Shown piece after piece: positions 39,376 to 51,430 of a DNA stretch of 64,000 nucleotides (the first letter of the stretch is position 1; the number at the start of each line of letters is the position of its first letter). The notes under the pieces are model-generated. The model was given only the letters and a program-made list of their open reading frames with translations, was not told the DNA's origin and did no database searches. The stretch lies in contig JABYQR010000219.1 of assembly GCA_022592445.1 (NCBI GenBank), positions 1-64,000 on the forward strand, given 5' to 3'. A program made the position numbers and the translations under genes. Origin of the DNA: Cytidiella melzeri. Taxonomy: Eukaryota; Basidiomycota; Agaricomycetes; Polyporales; Irpicaceae.

Positions 39376-40251
39376 ATGAATTTGTTCAGGCTCTTCGGTC
39401 AGTAGTTCTTGCTGCTGGCAGCAATGCGCCAAGCGTCTCATCCTACGTGTTCCGCAGGCGACCTGTCCCACTTGGCGTCGATACTCATACTGCTGCACAA
39501 GATACAAACTACGAGGTCATGTAGAGGTAGGTTGTCGTGCTACAGCTGAGCTCTTTTCAACCCGTAATGACGCGTGTGCTAGGTATCTCGTTCAAAACAC
39601 AGGCACTATATGTAGCCGTTTTCATCACGCGCTATCTCGACCTTTTCTACGACTGGATATCACTGTACAACTTCTTCATGAAGATTTTCTTCATTGTCAG
39701 CAGCTGCTACGTTCTTTTCCTCATGAAGCACGCATTCCGGCCGACGCACGACCCATCAATCGACACCTTCAAAGTGGAATACCTCGTCGGACCTTGCGTC
39801 CTACTGTCCCTCATTTTCAACTACAGCTTCACCTTTACCGAGATTATGTGGTCGTTCTCAATCTTTACGGAGGCTGTGGCCATCCTGCCGCAGCTTTTCA
39901 TGTTGCAGAGGACCGGAGAGGCGGAAACGATCACGACACACTACTTGGCGGCGTTGGGAGCGTACAGAGCGCTTTACATTCCCAACTGGATCTACCGGTA
40001 CGTAATCCGATTCCAGCGTGAATCTTCTCTGGAATAGGTCATTTAAACATGATATTTGCAGGTACTTCTCCGAGGGCATCGTAGACCCGATTGCCGTGAC
40101 AGCAGGTCTGGTACAAACGGCGCTTTACGTAGACTTCTTCTACGTGTACTTCACCAAGTGCGTGGGACTCATCTGTGGCAATTGAGGAACGACTAACTCT
40201 TTCCCATCACACAGGGTGCTACAGGGACAGAAATTCGAGTTGCCGGCGTAA
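39376..40251 (+). CDS. ERD2: ER lumen protein-retaining receptor (K/HDEL receptor)
   Basis: Five exons (39376-39397, 39458-39526, 39583-39997, 40062-40157, 40215-40251) give 212 residues, the usual ERD2 length. The sequence opens MNLFRLFGDLSHLASILI and HKIQTTRSCRGISFKTQ, near-invariant across eukaryotes. Seven hydrophobic helices follow with TRYLDLFYDWISLYN, SFTFTEIMWSFSIFTEAVAI and RALYIPNWIYRYF. The C-terminus KVLQGQKFELPA carries the Lys-rich COPI retrieval region. The protein recycles escaped ER chaperones from the Golgi by pH-dependent binding of the C-terminal HDEL-type signal. The first coding exon is only 22 nt. Confidence 0.97.
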
Positions 40252-40566
40252 AGTATATAACTTGCTATGTATACGTCTGCGCTTAATGCCACTAGCTATA
40301 TATTTCTGCTCTTGTCAAATTGAAATGCGGTATAAATGGAGCACTGAGTGAAGACCGTCCTTAGAAGGAGGTCCGCGCGAACGCCTCAACAAGCGCCTAA
40401 TACTTGTCTTGTGCTGTCACCACCGCCGGCAACGAACTACTGTACCCCCAGAGCCTGAACCAAACGGCGGGCTGATACATATTTTCTGGGAGGCTCTATA
40501 TTTAACGACAACCAAACAATACCGAAGCGTCGGTCTTCCCACTCTCACTCTCTCCGCTACGACGCC
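40252..40566. other. Short intergenic spacer between ERD2 and the L-type lectin
   Basis: This 315-bp stretch serves as 3' end of ERD2 and promoter of the lectin gene. A TATATTTAACGAC segment about 70 bp before the lectin start could act as a TATA region. Confidence 0.45.
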
Positions 40567-42350
40567 ATGCTTTTCGGTGGACTATCGTGTTTGCTACTCG
40601 GGCTGCTGCCTCTTGGAGCCTACGCACTGGATGATAGGGTGAAGCTGGCGAACCGGACGATTGATCGAGTAAGTCTCAGGAGTTTCAGAGGGATGAGGTG
40701 TTTTGCTGGGTGTGGTGTGTAGAATGGTCGGCGTACGAGCGAAGCTCTGTGGCTGGGACTAGCTATGGAGGCTTTAGTCCTTTGGAATCAGGGAAGAGCA
40801 CGATCTCGTTCGCTACGCTGTCCTAGAGCACTGGCGTCTCTCACCTCCCTCCCTTCACGGAGGGCAGCCGGCACTTTTTCTCCCGCCAACCCAAAGGCTA
40901 TCTATCCCTTGCGCTGACACGTACTGTTCCTTTTCCTACAGACCGTCTCTTTGCGCACACATTCACTTTATGCGCCTTACATTGACCAAGACCTGCAAAA
41001 CCGGTGTGTTCCGCCTCGTTGTTTCTGTACTAAATGCACAGAGGAGCTTATTGGAGGTGATGCTTGATAGATGGTGGGATTTTGGTGCAGACGCCATTGT
41101 CGTGAGTTTCTTTCCCCTCCACTCAAGCTTATCGCAGGGATTGACAGGCAATTGTGTAGAACACAAACAAACACATCCGTCTTACTCGAAACAAACCCTC
41201 ACAAATGGTGAGTATACTTGTACTTGCACGCGAAATATGAGTTGAGCTTGATAAGCAGGGATGGCTATGGTCCCGTTTACCGATAACAGCCGCCAACTTC
41301 GTGGTTGAAATTGAGTTCAAAGTATGCTCTAGTCATTTTCTGTTTTCGTTTGCGTTTCAGTTGAGTTATCATCACCAGATTGGAGGAGAACAAAGTCATC
41401 TGGCAGGAGACGGGATGGCTGTCTGGTTGACCACTACTCGTGCGGAACCTGGACCAGTGTTCGGAAGTAGAGGTACGTACAAAGCGATAAACGCGGTATT
41501 CTTGACCTCACAAGGCTGTAGATAACTTTGAGGGGCTAGGCCTCTTCCTGGACACGTACGTAAAGCCTCACAGTCAATCATTCATTTAATGAAGCCGTGA
41601 GTTCTAGATACGCCAACTCACGACACTCTTACTCGTTCCCTCGGGTCGTCGGTATGATGGGCGACGGAAAGACTTCGTACGACCACGCGAACGACGGCGA
41701 TGGAACGAGCATAGGAGCGTGTTCTGCAAACTATCGCCGTACCAACGTTGCTACGAAGCTCAAGATCACGTACATCAAGGACGCATTACTCAACGTATGT
41801 TTTCCCGCTCGACTCGTGTGATTGGATCTTACCATTACGTGCAGGTTCAAATTCAATACAAGGCCTGTAAGCATTGATTTCAGACCAAAATTGATGTGGA
41901 CCCGCTGACGTGGTGGTTACTTGTAGGGGACGACTGGACAGAGTGCTTCACAGTCCATGGAGTATCACTGCCGACTGCTCCCTTCTTAGGTGTGTCCGCA
42001 CTCACGGGAGACGTCTCAGATAATCACGAGTAAGTTCCATGCATGCATGTCTCAAGTCTGGTCAAATGAGCATCTATCCTTCCAGTATTATCGCTGTCAC
42101 GACCTTTTCCGCCATCCTCTCCAGCCCTGACGCCCCAAGAGACCAATTCAGGAACAACCGACCAACGGACGCGGACGGCTCGTGGTTTATGACTATCGTC
42201 AAGACCCTCGGGTTCTTTGGTTTGTGCGGAGGGCTGCTGTATGCGTACAAGACGTACTCTCTGCGTCGTAGCAATAAGCCCTTTGGCGGATTTAGTCGAG
42301 GTGGTGGAGGACTCGGTGCGGGGTTGTACGCTGATTCAAAACGGTTTTGA
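40567..42350 (+). CDS. L-type lectin cargo receptor (VIP36/Emp46-47-like)
   Basis: Eleven exons join in frame (first 40567-40668, then a 273-nt intron; last 42086-42350) to 342 residues. The signal peptide is LLLGLLPLGAYA. The leguminous-type lectin fold is recognisable by TVSLRTHSLYAPYIDQDLQNRWWDFGADA, GWLWSRLPITAANFVVEIEF, GDGMAVWLTTTRAEPGPVFGSRDNFEGLGLFLDTY and HANDGDGTSIGACSANYR. Near the C-terminus there is one transmembrane helix (IVKTLGFFGLCGGLLYAY) and a short basic cytosolic tail ending SKRF. Such receptors bind high-mannose glycoproteins and cycle between ER and Golgi. Two bulky hydrophobic/basic tail residues fit COPII/COPI sorting, but no classical KKXX is present. Confidence 0.93.
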
Positions 42351-43518
42351 GTAGGCTTGTCTGTTGAACCTGAGGGTATTGTGTATCTATTGCTTTTTTG
42401 TGCGGGTGCATTCGCTGGTGTGTGAGATTTTTGGAATGTGTAGAGATGATGTACGAAAATCGGTTTGATGAACACGACGGAGTGGTCTTTCGCTCGCGTT
42501 CCTTGTTGCTTATGGTACCAAAAGCTCAGCGCTCAGGCTAACCTGAACTTGGCGTCGTCGTTCACATAAGTCTTAGGGAAACTTGGATATGCTGAGGTTC
42601 ACTGGCAGCGGTTTGCCAGATGTCGACTTGGAAGTTCCTGCCATCTCGAGGTGTAGATCAATATCAATCCCATCTCCCAAACGGCTACCTGTACATGTGC
42701 GGTAATCACTACGTACTGCACAGTTGACACTTGAGCTCGAATGCACGGACTTTAAGCAAACAGACGCAGCTCGATGCCACATAGCGCGCCGTGAAGGCTT
42801 GGGCTCATTGTCTATGCCATCTAAAGTGTACATACCGTGAAGAAACCGTGTCGTGCAGTGGGACACGGGGGAATAATTTGAGAGTGACCAGATGTTCTGG
42901 CATTTTGTGTTTCCATCACACCTACCCAATTAGGGAATCCCTTCTGAACGTCTGGGAATGAGAAGCTTACAGTACGGCTGCTTTTTTCGCACACAAACAC
43001 GCGCCAGTATACCAGGACAGTCAAGAGCTCAGGCGATACGGTAAGTAAGAACGACTCCAGCACATGAATGCACGAACTCAAACTGTAGGTCTTCCCGCCA
43101 ACTACTTCTGCTTCAATACTCAGCTCCTGGGGTATTCAGAGTTCCTCCGACTCAAGCAACACTCTTTCCCACCCTGGCTGTTTGGCAACTCGTATTCCTC
43201 CACTACAATCCGAGAATCACTGAGATCAACCCGAGCTTTAGTCAAGCGAGACTCTGCATATGCAAATTTTACGTCTCATGCAGGCTGGCTGCTCTTACGA
43301 GACTACAGTAAGTATGTCCCAATACTTGAAAGCGCCTCCAGTGACTTTTTTCGAGTTAGCGCTCGCCGCAGAATATTCCAGACTCCGCCTCTCTCGATCG
43401 CGAGGGATTGCCGCTGGAGGGGGCCTCTGTTAGAATTCCAAGGCGCTTTTCACACTACATACTCAACTAGTCCACCCGCACTGCCAACCTCTAACACCGC
43501 TTCAGCAAGGCCACCTCT
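42351..43518. other. Intergenic region
   Basis: It contains only short frames without domain content. Candidate promoter of the downstream lipase gene. Confidence 0.5.
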
Positions 43519-44744
43519 ATGCCATCGCCGCCAGTAGCTGGAAAGGACTACGTCGAGAGCTGGGTGGCAGGCGTAGACGGACACCGATTCTACACCCGAA
43601 CCTACGCCGCGACGTTCCCCACAGCAATTGTCCTCTTCGTCCACGGCTTCGCAGAACACGTCGGACGGTACGAGCATGTGCACGTCAAGTATCCCGCGCG
43701 AGGCATCACTGTGTTTTCGTTTGACTTGAGGGGCTACGGGCGTACCGCCCTGGACGCCGCCAACAAGGCCAACGGCGGCGGTTACGGGAAGACGAGCTGG
43801 AAGGTGCAGATGCAGGACATCGAGTTTTTTGGCAGGTATTTGGAGAAGGAGTATCATGGTGTGCCGTTGTTCCTGATGGGTCATTCGGCGGTACGTCCTG
43901 CGGCCCATGCATGTTCGTATTAGAGGAGAACTCAACGGTCTCTCAAAGGGAGGAGGCCAAGCCTTGGCGTATTTCACGCGCCCGACCGCGCCTCCGTCGC
44001 CAGAAGCGACGAAATTGTTCAAGGCCGTAATATGTTCGAGTCCGTGCATCACCTTGACCAACCCAAAGCCAAGAATTATACGCTGGATTGGAGGAAAGCT
44101 CGCGTTGGTGACGCCTTACCTGTTAATCCCAGCGGATGTGGGCGTGGAGGTACGCACACGAAGAACATATATCATCTCGTGTCCCATTTGTGACGATATC
44201 TCTCGCATAACAGAACCTCTCCCGGAATCCAGTCGCAAACGAAGCCTCTGCCAAAGACCCGCTCATAAAGAGCCGGGGTTCCCTTCGTGGGCTGGATGAC
44301 ATGTTGACCGGAGTGAGTCCGCGTTTCGCCTCTTGAGCTCTCTGACAGTTTTCACCGCAGGGCGAGAACCTGCTGGCAGAAGATTACAAGAGATGGCCGA
44401 AAGACCTTCCTATATTGTTCATACATGGAACCGGAGACAGGGTACGCGTCCGGTGTGCCCTTACTACTTCTTTCATCCTTCACGGTCACGTTCACATTTT
44501 CAAATCAGATAACCTCGCACAAAGCAACGGAAGAGTTCTACAACAAGATTAACTGCACAGACAAGAAGCTGTCTCTTTACGATGTACGCGTGTTTCCTTT
44601 TTGCCCGTTCAACAGTATACTACAAACTCACTGACTATCTTTCGCATCTAGGGAGCTTACCACGAAATCGTACACGAGGTCGACGGACTCTCGGAACGTT
44701 TATTCGACGACTGTGTCTCCTGGATCGAAGGCCACCTTCCTATC

Positions 44745-44781
<37 letters not shown>

Positions 44782-44834
44782 AGACGACTAGCTCGAGTCC
44801 ACCCGCCCCGGACGCGCAAACAGCCAAACTCTAG
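43519..44834 (+). CDS. Monoglyceride lipase-like alpha/beta hydrolase (serine aminopeptidase S33 family) with polyQ tail
   Basis: Six exons (43519-43890, 43949-44149, 44214-44312, 44361-44441, 44509-44583, 44652-44834) give 336 residues. Motifs: VLFVHGFAEHVGRYEH (oxyanion HG), FDLRGYGRT, and the nucleophile elbow GHSAGG formed across intron 1. The catalytic Asp lies in FIHGTGDRIT and the His in GAYHEIVHE. These match yeast Yju3 and mammalian MGLL, which release glycerol and fatty acid from monoacylglycerol. After the catalytic domain comes a tract of ten Gln encoded by pure CAG, then a Ser/Pro tail, absent from yeast Yju3. Confidence 0.93.
44748..44777 (+). repeat. (CAG)10 trinucleotide repeat coding polyglutamine
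   Basis: Ten uninterrupted CAG codons precede CAT in the last exon of the lipase gene. Pure repeats of this type are often length-polymorphic. Confidence 0.95.
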
Positions 44835-45832
44835 TGGCATACTACAACAATATGCCAATCTAGTAGCTTAATAATCTTAATGTATATACGCTCACTCTTG
44901 AATGGATTTTCTTCTTTTTCTTCTTATCAACAATAAAGAGAGCCCGAGGAGAGGACGGTTCGAAACTTGAACGTTCAAGGTGCGGGATGTCATGCCAGCA
45001 GATCACAGATAGAGGTGGCACGATCCCAAGCTGAAAAAGATAACACACACACCAGAGATACAGAGACACACACCGTAACACACACAAGTACATGTACACA
45101 AGGGATGAGTATGTGGGACATATAGTATGATAGTAGTAAAGTATTATGCTACGAAAAAAAAACATCTACGTACACGGTAAACATGCATGGATTGTGGATG
45201 CCAAAGAAAAAAACCGAGGGGAAAAAAAGTGCGGTAGGATTCAAAAGAGGCTCGAGCTCTTTCCGAACCTGGACTGTGTCGCCGGGGTGATGCTACTGTA
45301 ATCCTCCAGGAATCTGACGGCTTGCTGGTGTGCGTGCGTGCGATGCAAAGGCGGGATGTAGGGGAGGATGTGATAAGGAGAATCTTTGCGATAGACGGAG
45401 ACCGACATGACACAAGAAAAAGAAAACCAATCCGTAAAACTAGACAGGAAACGACAGATACAAGGAGAGAATAAGGGAAAAAAAAAGGAAACAAGATTGA
45501 GCCAACAGACAAACGAATGAGATGTGTGATAAATGCGGTGTGAATGCATGCAACAAGCCAGATTGGTATTGCCGGAGAAGAAGGTGGGAAAAAGTGTGGG
45601 TGTCAATGGGTGGTTATGAATGAATCAGGGGATAAAGAGTCTCTCTTGGTTTCGAACATGGCTTTGTGTCATTGGTTCCATGGTTCCAACAGCGCCGGCT
45701 TCAGGCTGCGCTCTACTAGTTGTGCCCGTATTATGTAGATTGAACTGCGAAAAGATATTACACGCCGTAAGGCTTGGCAATCAACCACAGGGCTTTCAGA
45801 AACCCTCTGCTGGTGTTGTCCTCAACGGCGGA
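44835..45832. other. Convergent intergenic region, low complexity
   Basis: The plus strand is purine/adenine-rich with ACACAC stretches at 45040-45090 and A runs near 45150-45490. The apparent minus-strand frames are Phe/Ser/Leu-rich products of this composition. No gene is supported. Confidence 0.55.
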
Positions 45833-48800
45833 TTAGTGAAGTCGGCGGCTATAGCGAAATGAACATTGAAATGAACACCTCTTCACATACGTCGAGATGC
45901 ATATATACGCACTGCGCTTCCATACATCGTTTCCCCACCAGTTGAGCTCCAGCGTGCCACCCTTTGGGAACTTTAAACGTTCATCAGACATCGTCAAGTA
46001 TCAACTCAACCCTGATTACTTACTTGTAGCGCAAAAAATATGAACAGAACACTAAATAGTGTGCCTACACACACACAAACATCATAAATACGTTGACAGG
46101 TACACAATTAGAAAGCACGTACCAATATCCAAGGCGGCACTTGTGACATAGTTGAATTTACTCCACCACGGGAAATTGCGTCTCCTGATCAGATACTGGA
46201 ACACGAAACACACGAGGACCCACGACGAATAATTCACACCCGTTGCCGGAGGGATAAACTGAATGGCGTTTAAGACCACGGGAACCGCGATGTACGTGTT
46301 CCAGTAGTTGGGACGCTTGCGCTGCCAATACCAGAACGGTATGGGGAGAACGACCCCTATGATGGTAGCGTAGACTTCTGGGTAATATATCGAGCTTCTG
46401 CCAAATTGACGATTTGGTCCGATGAGACCCCTGTGAGGTGACTGTCAGCAAGACGTGTTATAATTAGGAGAAGCGATGACATACCAGATCGCTGACGCAG
46501 TAAAAAACACCGAGCGATGCGGGCACGTAAGACTGCTAGCCTGGTGTGGCTGACAGATATCTGGAACAGCAGCAAACATCCATTGCTTTACTCCGACTTG
46601 GAGAAAAGACGTGAACAACGTCGCCGTAAGTTGGACTGCGTCTACGTTAGCTTGGTATACAGTGTACAAGACTATGACAGGCTTACCAATGAAGCTGGCT
46701 CTCGGCGGTACTTTGATGTAATGGCCGAGCTTCAAATCTTGAACGAAAGACAGCGTCTCAGAGAGCACCTGGATGGTATACCCCTTAAAGATCTACAGTA
46801 CAAAATGTGAGATAGCATTCCAATCTAGCCCAAACTGGGCCACTGACCATGTTCGCTATGGGCTTCCCCGGCAGCAACGCACCCGGTACGACTTGCGCAA
46901 CCAAGTTAAGGGCAATCTACGAAAGAGGTTAGGCCCAACGGAATCGAGAACGAATGATTGAACACAACATACCACTTGCCCTGATGTCGCGAAAATGAAG
47001 CCGGCGGGAAGCATGTAGATCACGGGGATAAGGATTGACAAAATCATCCCCCATACTGGGAGGCCAGTGCTCCATACCTGAATGCACATGCGGTCAAAAA
47101 GGGAGCACTTGACACGTCGAGCGTATCAAAATACCTCGTTTGCCACGACTGTCAAGGCAAAGGTCAAGAAAAACAGCGACGCATACCACCAGGTGGGAAC
47201 CTCGGGATACGACCTCATCAGCTTGGCGTGAATATCGTCCTTCTCGATCTTGATCTTCTTGAAGGCGTTCACCAGAGCAGGTCCATAGTAAAGACCAGCA
47301 TGAACGAGCACCGCTGACGAGAGCATGAAGGCAATGAGGTATGTTATGGAGTAAGCACCCGGAAGATACAGCGGAGAATATGCGTCGTAGGCTGTCGCGT
47401 TCAAGCTCCGATCTGCAGTTAAGACGCGGTCAACGTCGTACGGGTGTCCGAAGCGGTCGTACGGCGAGCTTGAAAACATCGGGAAGTGTGCTAGGTGCCA
47501 TGTCTGCAGTTCGGCGAGTTAGTTCGCTTGTGTAGTCCTCCCAAGGTAGTGAGCGAAACTTACGTTGGTGTAGTACAAAGCTGGCAAGAGGATCCAATAG
47601 AAAAGTGTGAATCCACCGAAAGTTTGAATAGCGGCCCACCAGGGTATCATGAGAGGGTTTGACACCCATGATATTTGCGTCCAGTCGAATGTAAGAGGAG
47701 ACAGACCCATGCCGGAAGACACCCCGAAAACCTGATTTAGAGGAATGTTGTCTGGTGATATCCAACATACCCACGAGAAAATGGATAATCCAGTGAACAA
47801 AAATCCTAATAATTAAATGTCAAATCATCGCAGTTCGAGATTTAAAAGGAGTTCAGTGACTCACCAGGTAGGAAGAACCAAAAGAAAGATCCCATCAAGA
47901 CATATATGAAGAATCGGTACCTGGAGACACCTCCACGGCCTTCGTCTTCTTCGGCGTGCAAGGTATTCAGCACTGTGCATGTCACAAGATCCGACGGCCA
48001 AATCATGCTTGCCGGCTGGACAAGGACATGTCGACAAAGACCCGCGAAAGCGTAACCAGTGATTTGAGTGGACAGCACCAGGACGATGCTAAACCAGAAT
48101 CCTAACGATTCTCTGCTGTAGTCGAACTCAGCTACAACGACTGCATTGATGGCGTAGGGTGCGCCTGAGGCAATGTTCGCCATCATGTATACGCAAGCGT
48201 GTTCCTTGATATTCCAAGGTCCCGGGTTGAGAGAGAACTCTGAGCCACCCAGCCATCGTGGAAGGTGGTACGTCGTTATGGGAAGTGCGTATGCCATTAG
48301 TTTGCCTATTGGGTGGGCCGCTAGTACGATGGTATTGGGTGATATTAGCGGTGCCGGCGAACGGAAATTAAAGAACAAATTCGCTGCACTGAGTGGGTAG
48401 GGGCATGAAACGCAATAAGAGGAAGAAAGTCGCGTCAGATACGATTTGAGTTTCATACGCCATTAACGGGACTCACGCTACTATCGCCAACAATACCATT
48501 CCCACAACCCACATGCGTAGCGTTAGACAAGGCATCTCCGGATCGTCTATATTTGACACAGACGCGCGAACTTCCGCGTACGGACTGTCTTCATCTTCCA
48601 TCCCGTCGAAGTCGAAGTCCATCCTGTCGAGGAAATCAGTTCTGCTAGAGCTACTAGCGAGAGGATGGTGTGGTGACTTACTTGATGGAAGCTGCGGCAG
48701 AGTCCAAGCTTGGAAAACTCGTGGCAGACGATGGTGGTCGACTTTTCTGCGGATCCTCAGCCTGCTCTTCCTCAATTCTTTCCTGCGTTCGAGGTAGGGA

Positions 48801-49307
48801 TATGTGTACCTCTCTAGAGCTGACTGCCGAGCTTACGGCTGATTTTCCAGGCATCTGTGACCTTGATGATGCGGTCTGTGTCATTGTAGGTGTCCTTCGC
48901 ATGCGATAAGGGTCGTCTGCTGCCTGAGAGTCGGTTGAGGGAGGTGTCTCCACTGTGGGACTTTGTGGATAAGTATGTCGGGTGTGCAGCGACGAGGGAC
49001 CAGGCATGTCGTGCGTTGCTGTGGCATAGCTGCCGGCATATGGATCGTAGACTGGAGGTGGCTGGGAGACTGATTGTTGAAGGAACGACGGTGAAGCGGG
49101 GGCCCCGTCTGCTGTGGAAGGGGGACCAAATGCGAATACATCCTCTGCTTCAGACTCTTCGTCTTCCTCTTCCATGGAGTAGTCCTGTGAGTAAGTGTAC
49201 TGTGGTCCTCTGTCGTAGGCGTTGGGATAGTGGATTGCTGTTGTGGGTCGAGCTGACGGTGGAGAATCAGACGATGTGTCGGGCCTGGAGGCTGACGACC
49301 TTGTCAT
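45833..49307 (-). CDS. Oligopeptide transporter (OPT family) with long disordered N-terminus
   Basis: Multiple exons (about ten) read from ATG 49307. The first (49307-48682) encodes ~209 Ser/Pro/acidic residues without membrane segments. From 48644 the transporter core starts: DEDSPYAEVRASVSNIDDP and LTLRMWVVGMVLLAIV, the family signature LNPGPWNIKEHACVYMMAN, then many hydrophobic helices and SLLPLTFDWTQI-like segments. GHYIKVPPRASF contains the OPT KIPPR-type motif. The end includes NAIQFIPPATGVNYSSW, YLIRRRNFPWWSKFNYVTSAALD and GGTLELNWWGNDVW. The family imports tetra/pentapeptides, glutathione or siderophore-like peptides by proton symport. The stop at 45833 follows a slightly longer tail than usual, so the last splice could differ. 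Confidence 0.9.
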
Positions 49308-51430
49308 GGTGTGCTAGAGATTCAGTAGACAAGGGATGTCGCCAGCGGTAAGGAGCGAAATGAGTGGAGCGCGCCGGCGACGTGTCGGGGGAGACGGGGG
49401 ACGGTGTCGAGGATGAGGACGAGGGGCGGGGAGGGGGACAGGAAGGAAGAGGGCGGAAAGGACGTGCAAGGTTGTGAGAGTCGACAAACTCAGGCACATC
49501 ACCTCAAAGGTACAGACGGCGCTAATACAAACGCCCAGGCGTAAGTACGCTTGTTACTCTCGTTCGTTACTTGATAAGCATCCTGTGTTATCCAATAACA
49601 ATTCCGACCGCCCTTTGGCTAACAGCGGTACTGCCACCGACATCTCTGCAGGCACATGCCCTTACAATCCGGCCCTCGGCCTCCCACCTCTGCTCCCGAA
49701 TCACAGTTGTGTTCGTGTTCCTTTCTTTCGTCTTACCTATGGCCCTACATTATCAACACACTGCTTTCGCGAACTAGTAAGTTGTTCTGCAGAAGAAGCA
49801 AATCAAGGAGTCGGCGAGCGTGAATCGCCATTATTGACACTGCGACGCCTCATATTAATCGGGGACCTTGCAGCATTACATGCACAGTGCGTCTCGCTCA
49901 TATACGGCCCTAGCTGATCATTATCACAGGCACCGGAACCGTTCCTGCATTAAAAACGACCTTCTAGCGAGGCGCGAGGCTAGTTTACGCAACGATATTA
50001 AAAGCAACGAGCTTCAGGCGTGCGACAAAAGTCTCGAAATTCAGGCGCGCTCACAGTCTTCAAGATCCTACGTTTATAGAGCAGATGGTCGCCAGCTTTT
50101 GTGCTGTCCGAGTCGTCTCTCAGACTCAGCATGGCCCAAACAACGTGAACATATTCGACGTCTGGCGGTCGTCATTTGCAGGGTTGATGTCGTGTCAGGC
50201 AGCCTCGCGCTCATACCAAACAAAGGTACTGCAAATTTTCCCTTTTCGTACTTCCCATACACACACAACGCTGTCTATACCCATTGCACTAATACGTACA
50301 ACGAAAACTCCGTTCCGCAAGCTTTGCGACGCCTTTCCCAAGTGGTCACCGCCACCCGCGACGAAAGACCCAGAACAGGAAACATTCCGCAGCTCCCAGA
50401 AAGCACATCGGACTCGATATACACGTGAGAGACGTCTCAATCGCTCTCAACTTTCCCAAAGTCCACAACCGCATCCCTCCATTCTCGCAGCCAGGGGCTT
50501 CTAGCGTGCAGAAGCACCACGAGAGGGAACTCTCCGCCTCGTCCTGTGCGAAAGGCTCCTCACCTATTTTTGCTGGACGCTCTGGATCCCTAACCGTTCT
50601 GATAGCAAACGAGTCTGCGGTACTAGTACGACTGCGCACGATGGGTCGCTATTCTTCGCGCGTTTTCATATGCATTGAGAGCCCTCGCGAGGCGCTTGTG
50701 GTCTGCTGAAGTCGAGTATGCTTACGGCATAGATAGTTGAAGAAATCAATCAACATACATTGCATGATCTCAATCATTGAATTATGCTGTTCTCTTTCTC
50801 CGCTTGATGTGTACACGTACTTGGACACGACGATCCGAGTCTACCAGCAGCTAATTTGGAATGCGATACTAAGAACGTCGCCCACAACTGCTCTGACAAG
50901 TTGTGAATATGGTACAATATTTATTGTGTGTGGCTAGCCATGTACTCGGTATAACTCGAATGCCGAATGCACAATCAGCAGAGAAAAGGGAGAGAGAGAG
51001 AGAGAACAGAACAAACAAGCACACCAACACCAAATCAGCCGAACTCAATAAGCGCAGATAGCCTGAGAAGGAGGCAAAGACACACGCGACGCGGCAGACG
51101 AGTTGCAGTAGACTATAAATGGTGAATGGAAAAGTACGAGCGAGGTCAAAAGTAAAGGGGGGTGGGAAAGAAGGGCCTGAAGGTGTGAAAAAGAGAGAAA
51201 TGGTGAGTGGGAGAGAGAGAGAGTGAGGAGAAATGACTACTACTACTACTACGTAAAAATGATCCAAATGCAAGATACAGCGGAGCAAGAGGGGGATGGT
51301 GATATCGGAAAACAGCACAGAGAGAGATTACACACACATTTGAAAGCATTCAAATGACAGAGCATGTTTGCACAACGCGGATTTGGTGGGTGAAGGAGTA
51401 GCCCTTAAGGATCAACGAAGGAGTGGTGGT
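49308..51430. other. Large gap between OPT promoter and the 3' end of transportin
   Basis: A G-rich stretch at 49380-49450 lies just upstream of the OPT start. One plus-strand frame of 139 codons (50085-50504, starting MVASFCAVRV) is open without introns and Arg/Ser-rich, but it has no known domain; I leave it unassigned (about 0.2 that it is real). Low-complexity (GA)n tracts occur at 50990-51005 and 51209-51224, and (ACT)5-6 at 51236-51252. Confidence 0.45.

Noticed and set aside
45143..45606. Minus-strand Phe/Ser/Leu-rich ORFs that look like membrane proteins
   Set aside because: They come from purine-rich plus-strand composition in a convergent 3' region; no start context or domain.
49868..50504. 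Plus-strand ORFs of 139-186 codons upstream of transportin's 3' side
   Set aside because: No domain, no conserved motif and no splice support; reported only as a low-probability frame in the gap.
51200..51260. CRISPR-like or regulatory array in (GA)n/(ACT)n sequence
   Set aside because: Simple microsatellites without spacer structure; the genome is eukaryotic.
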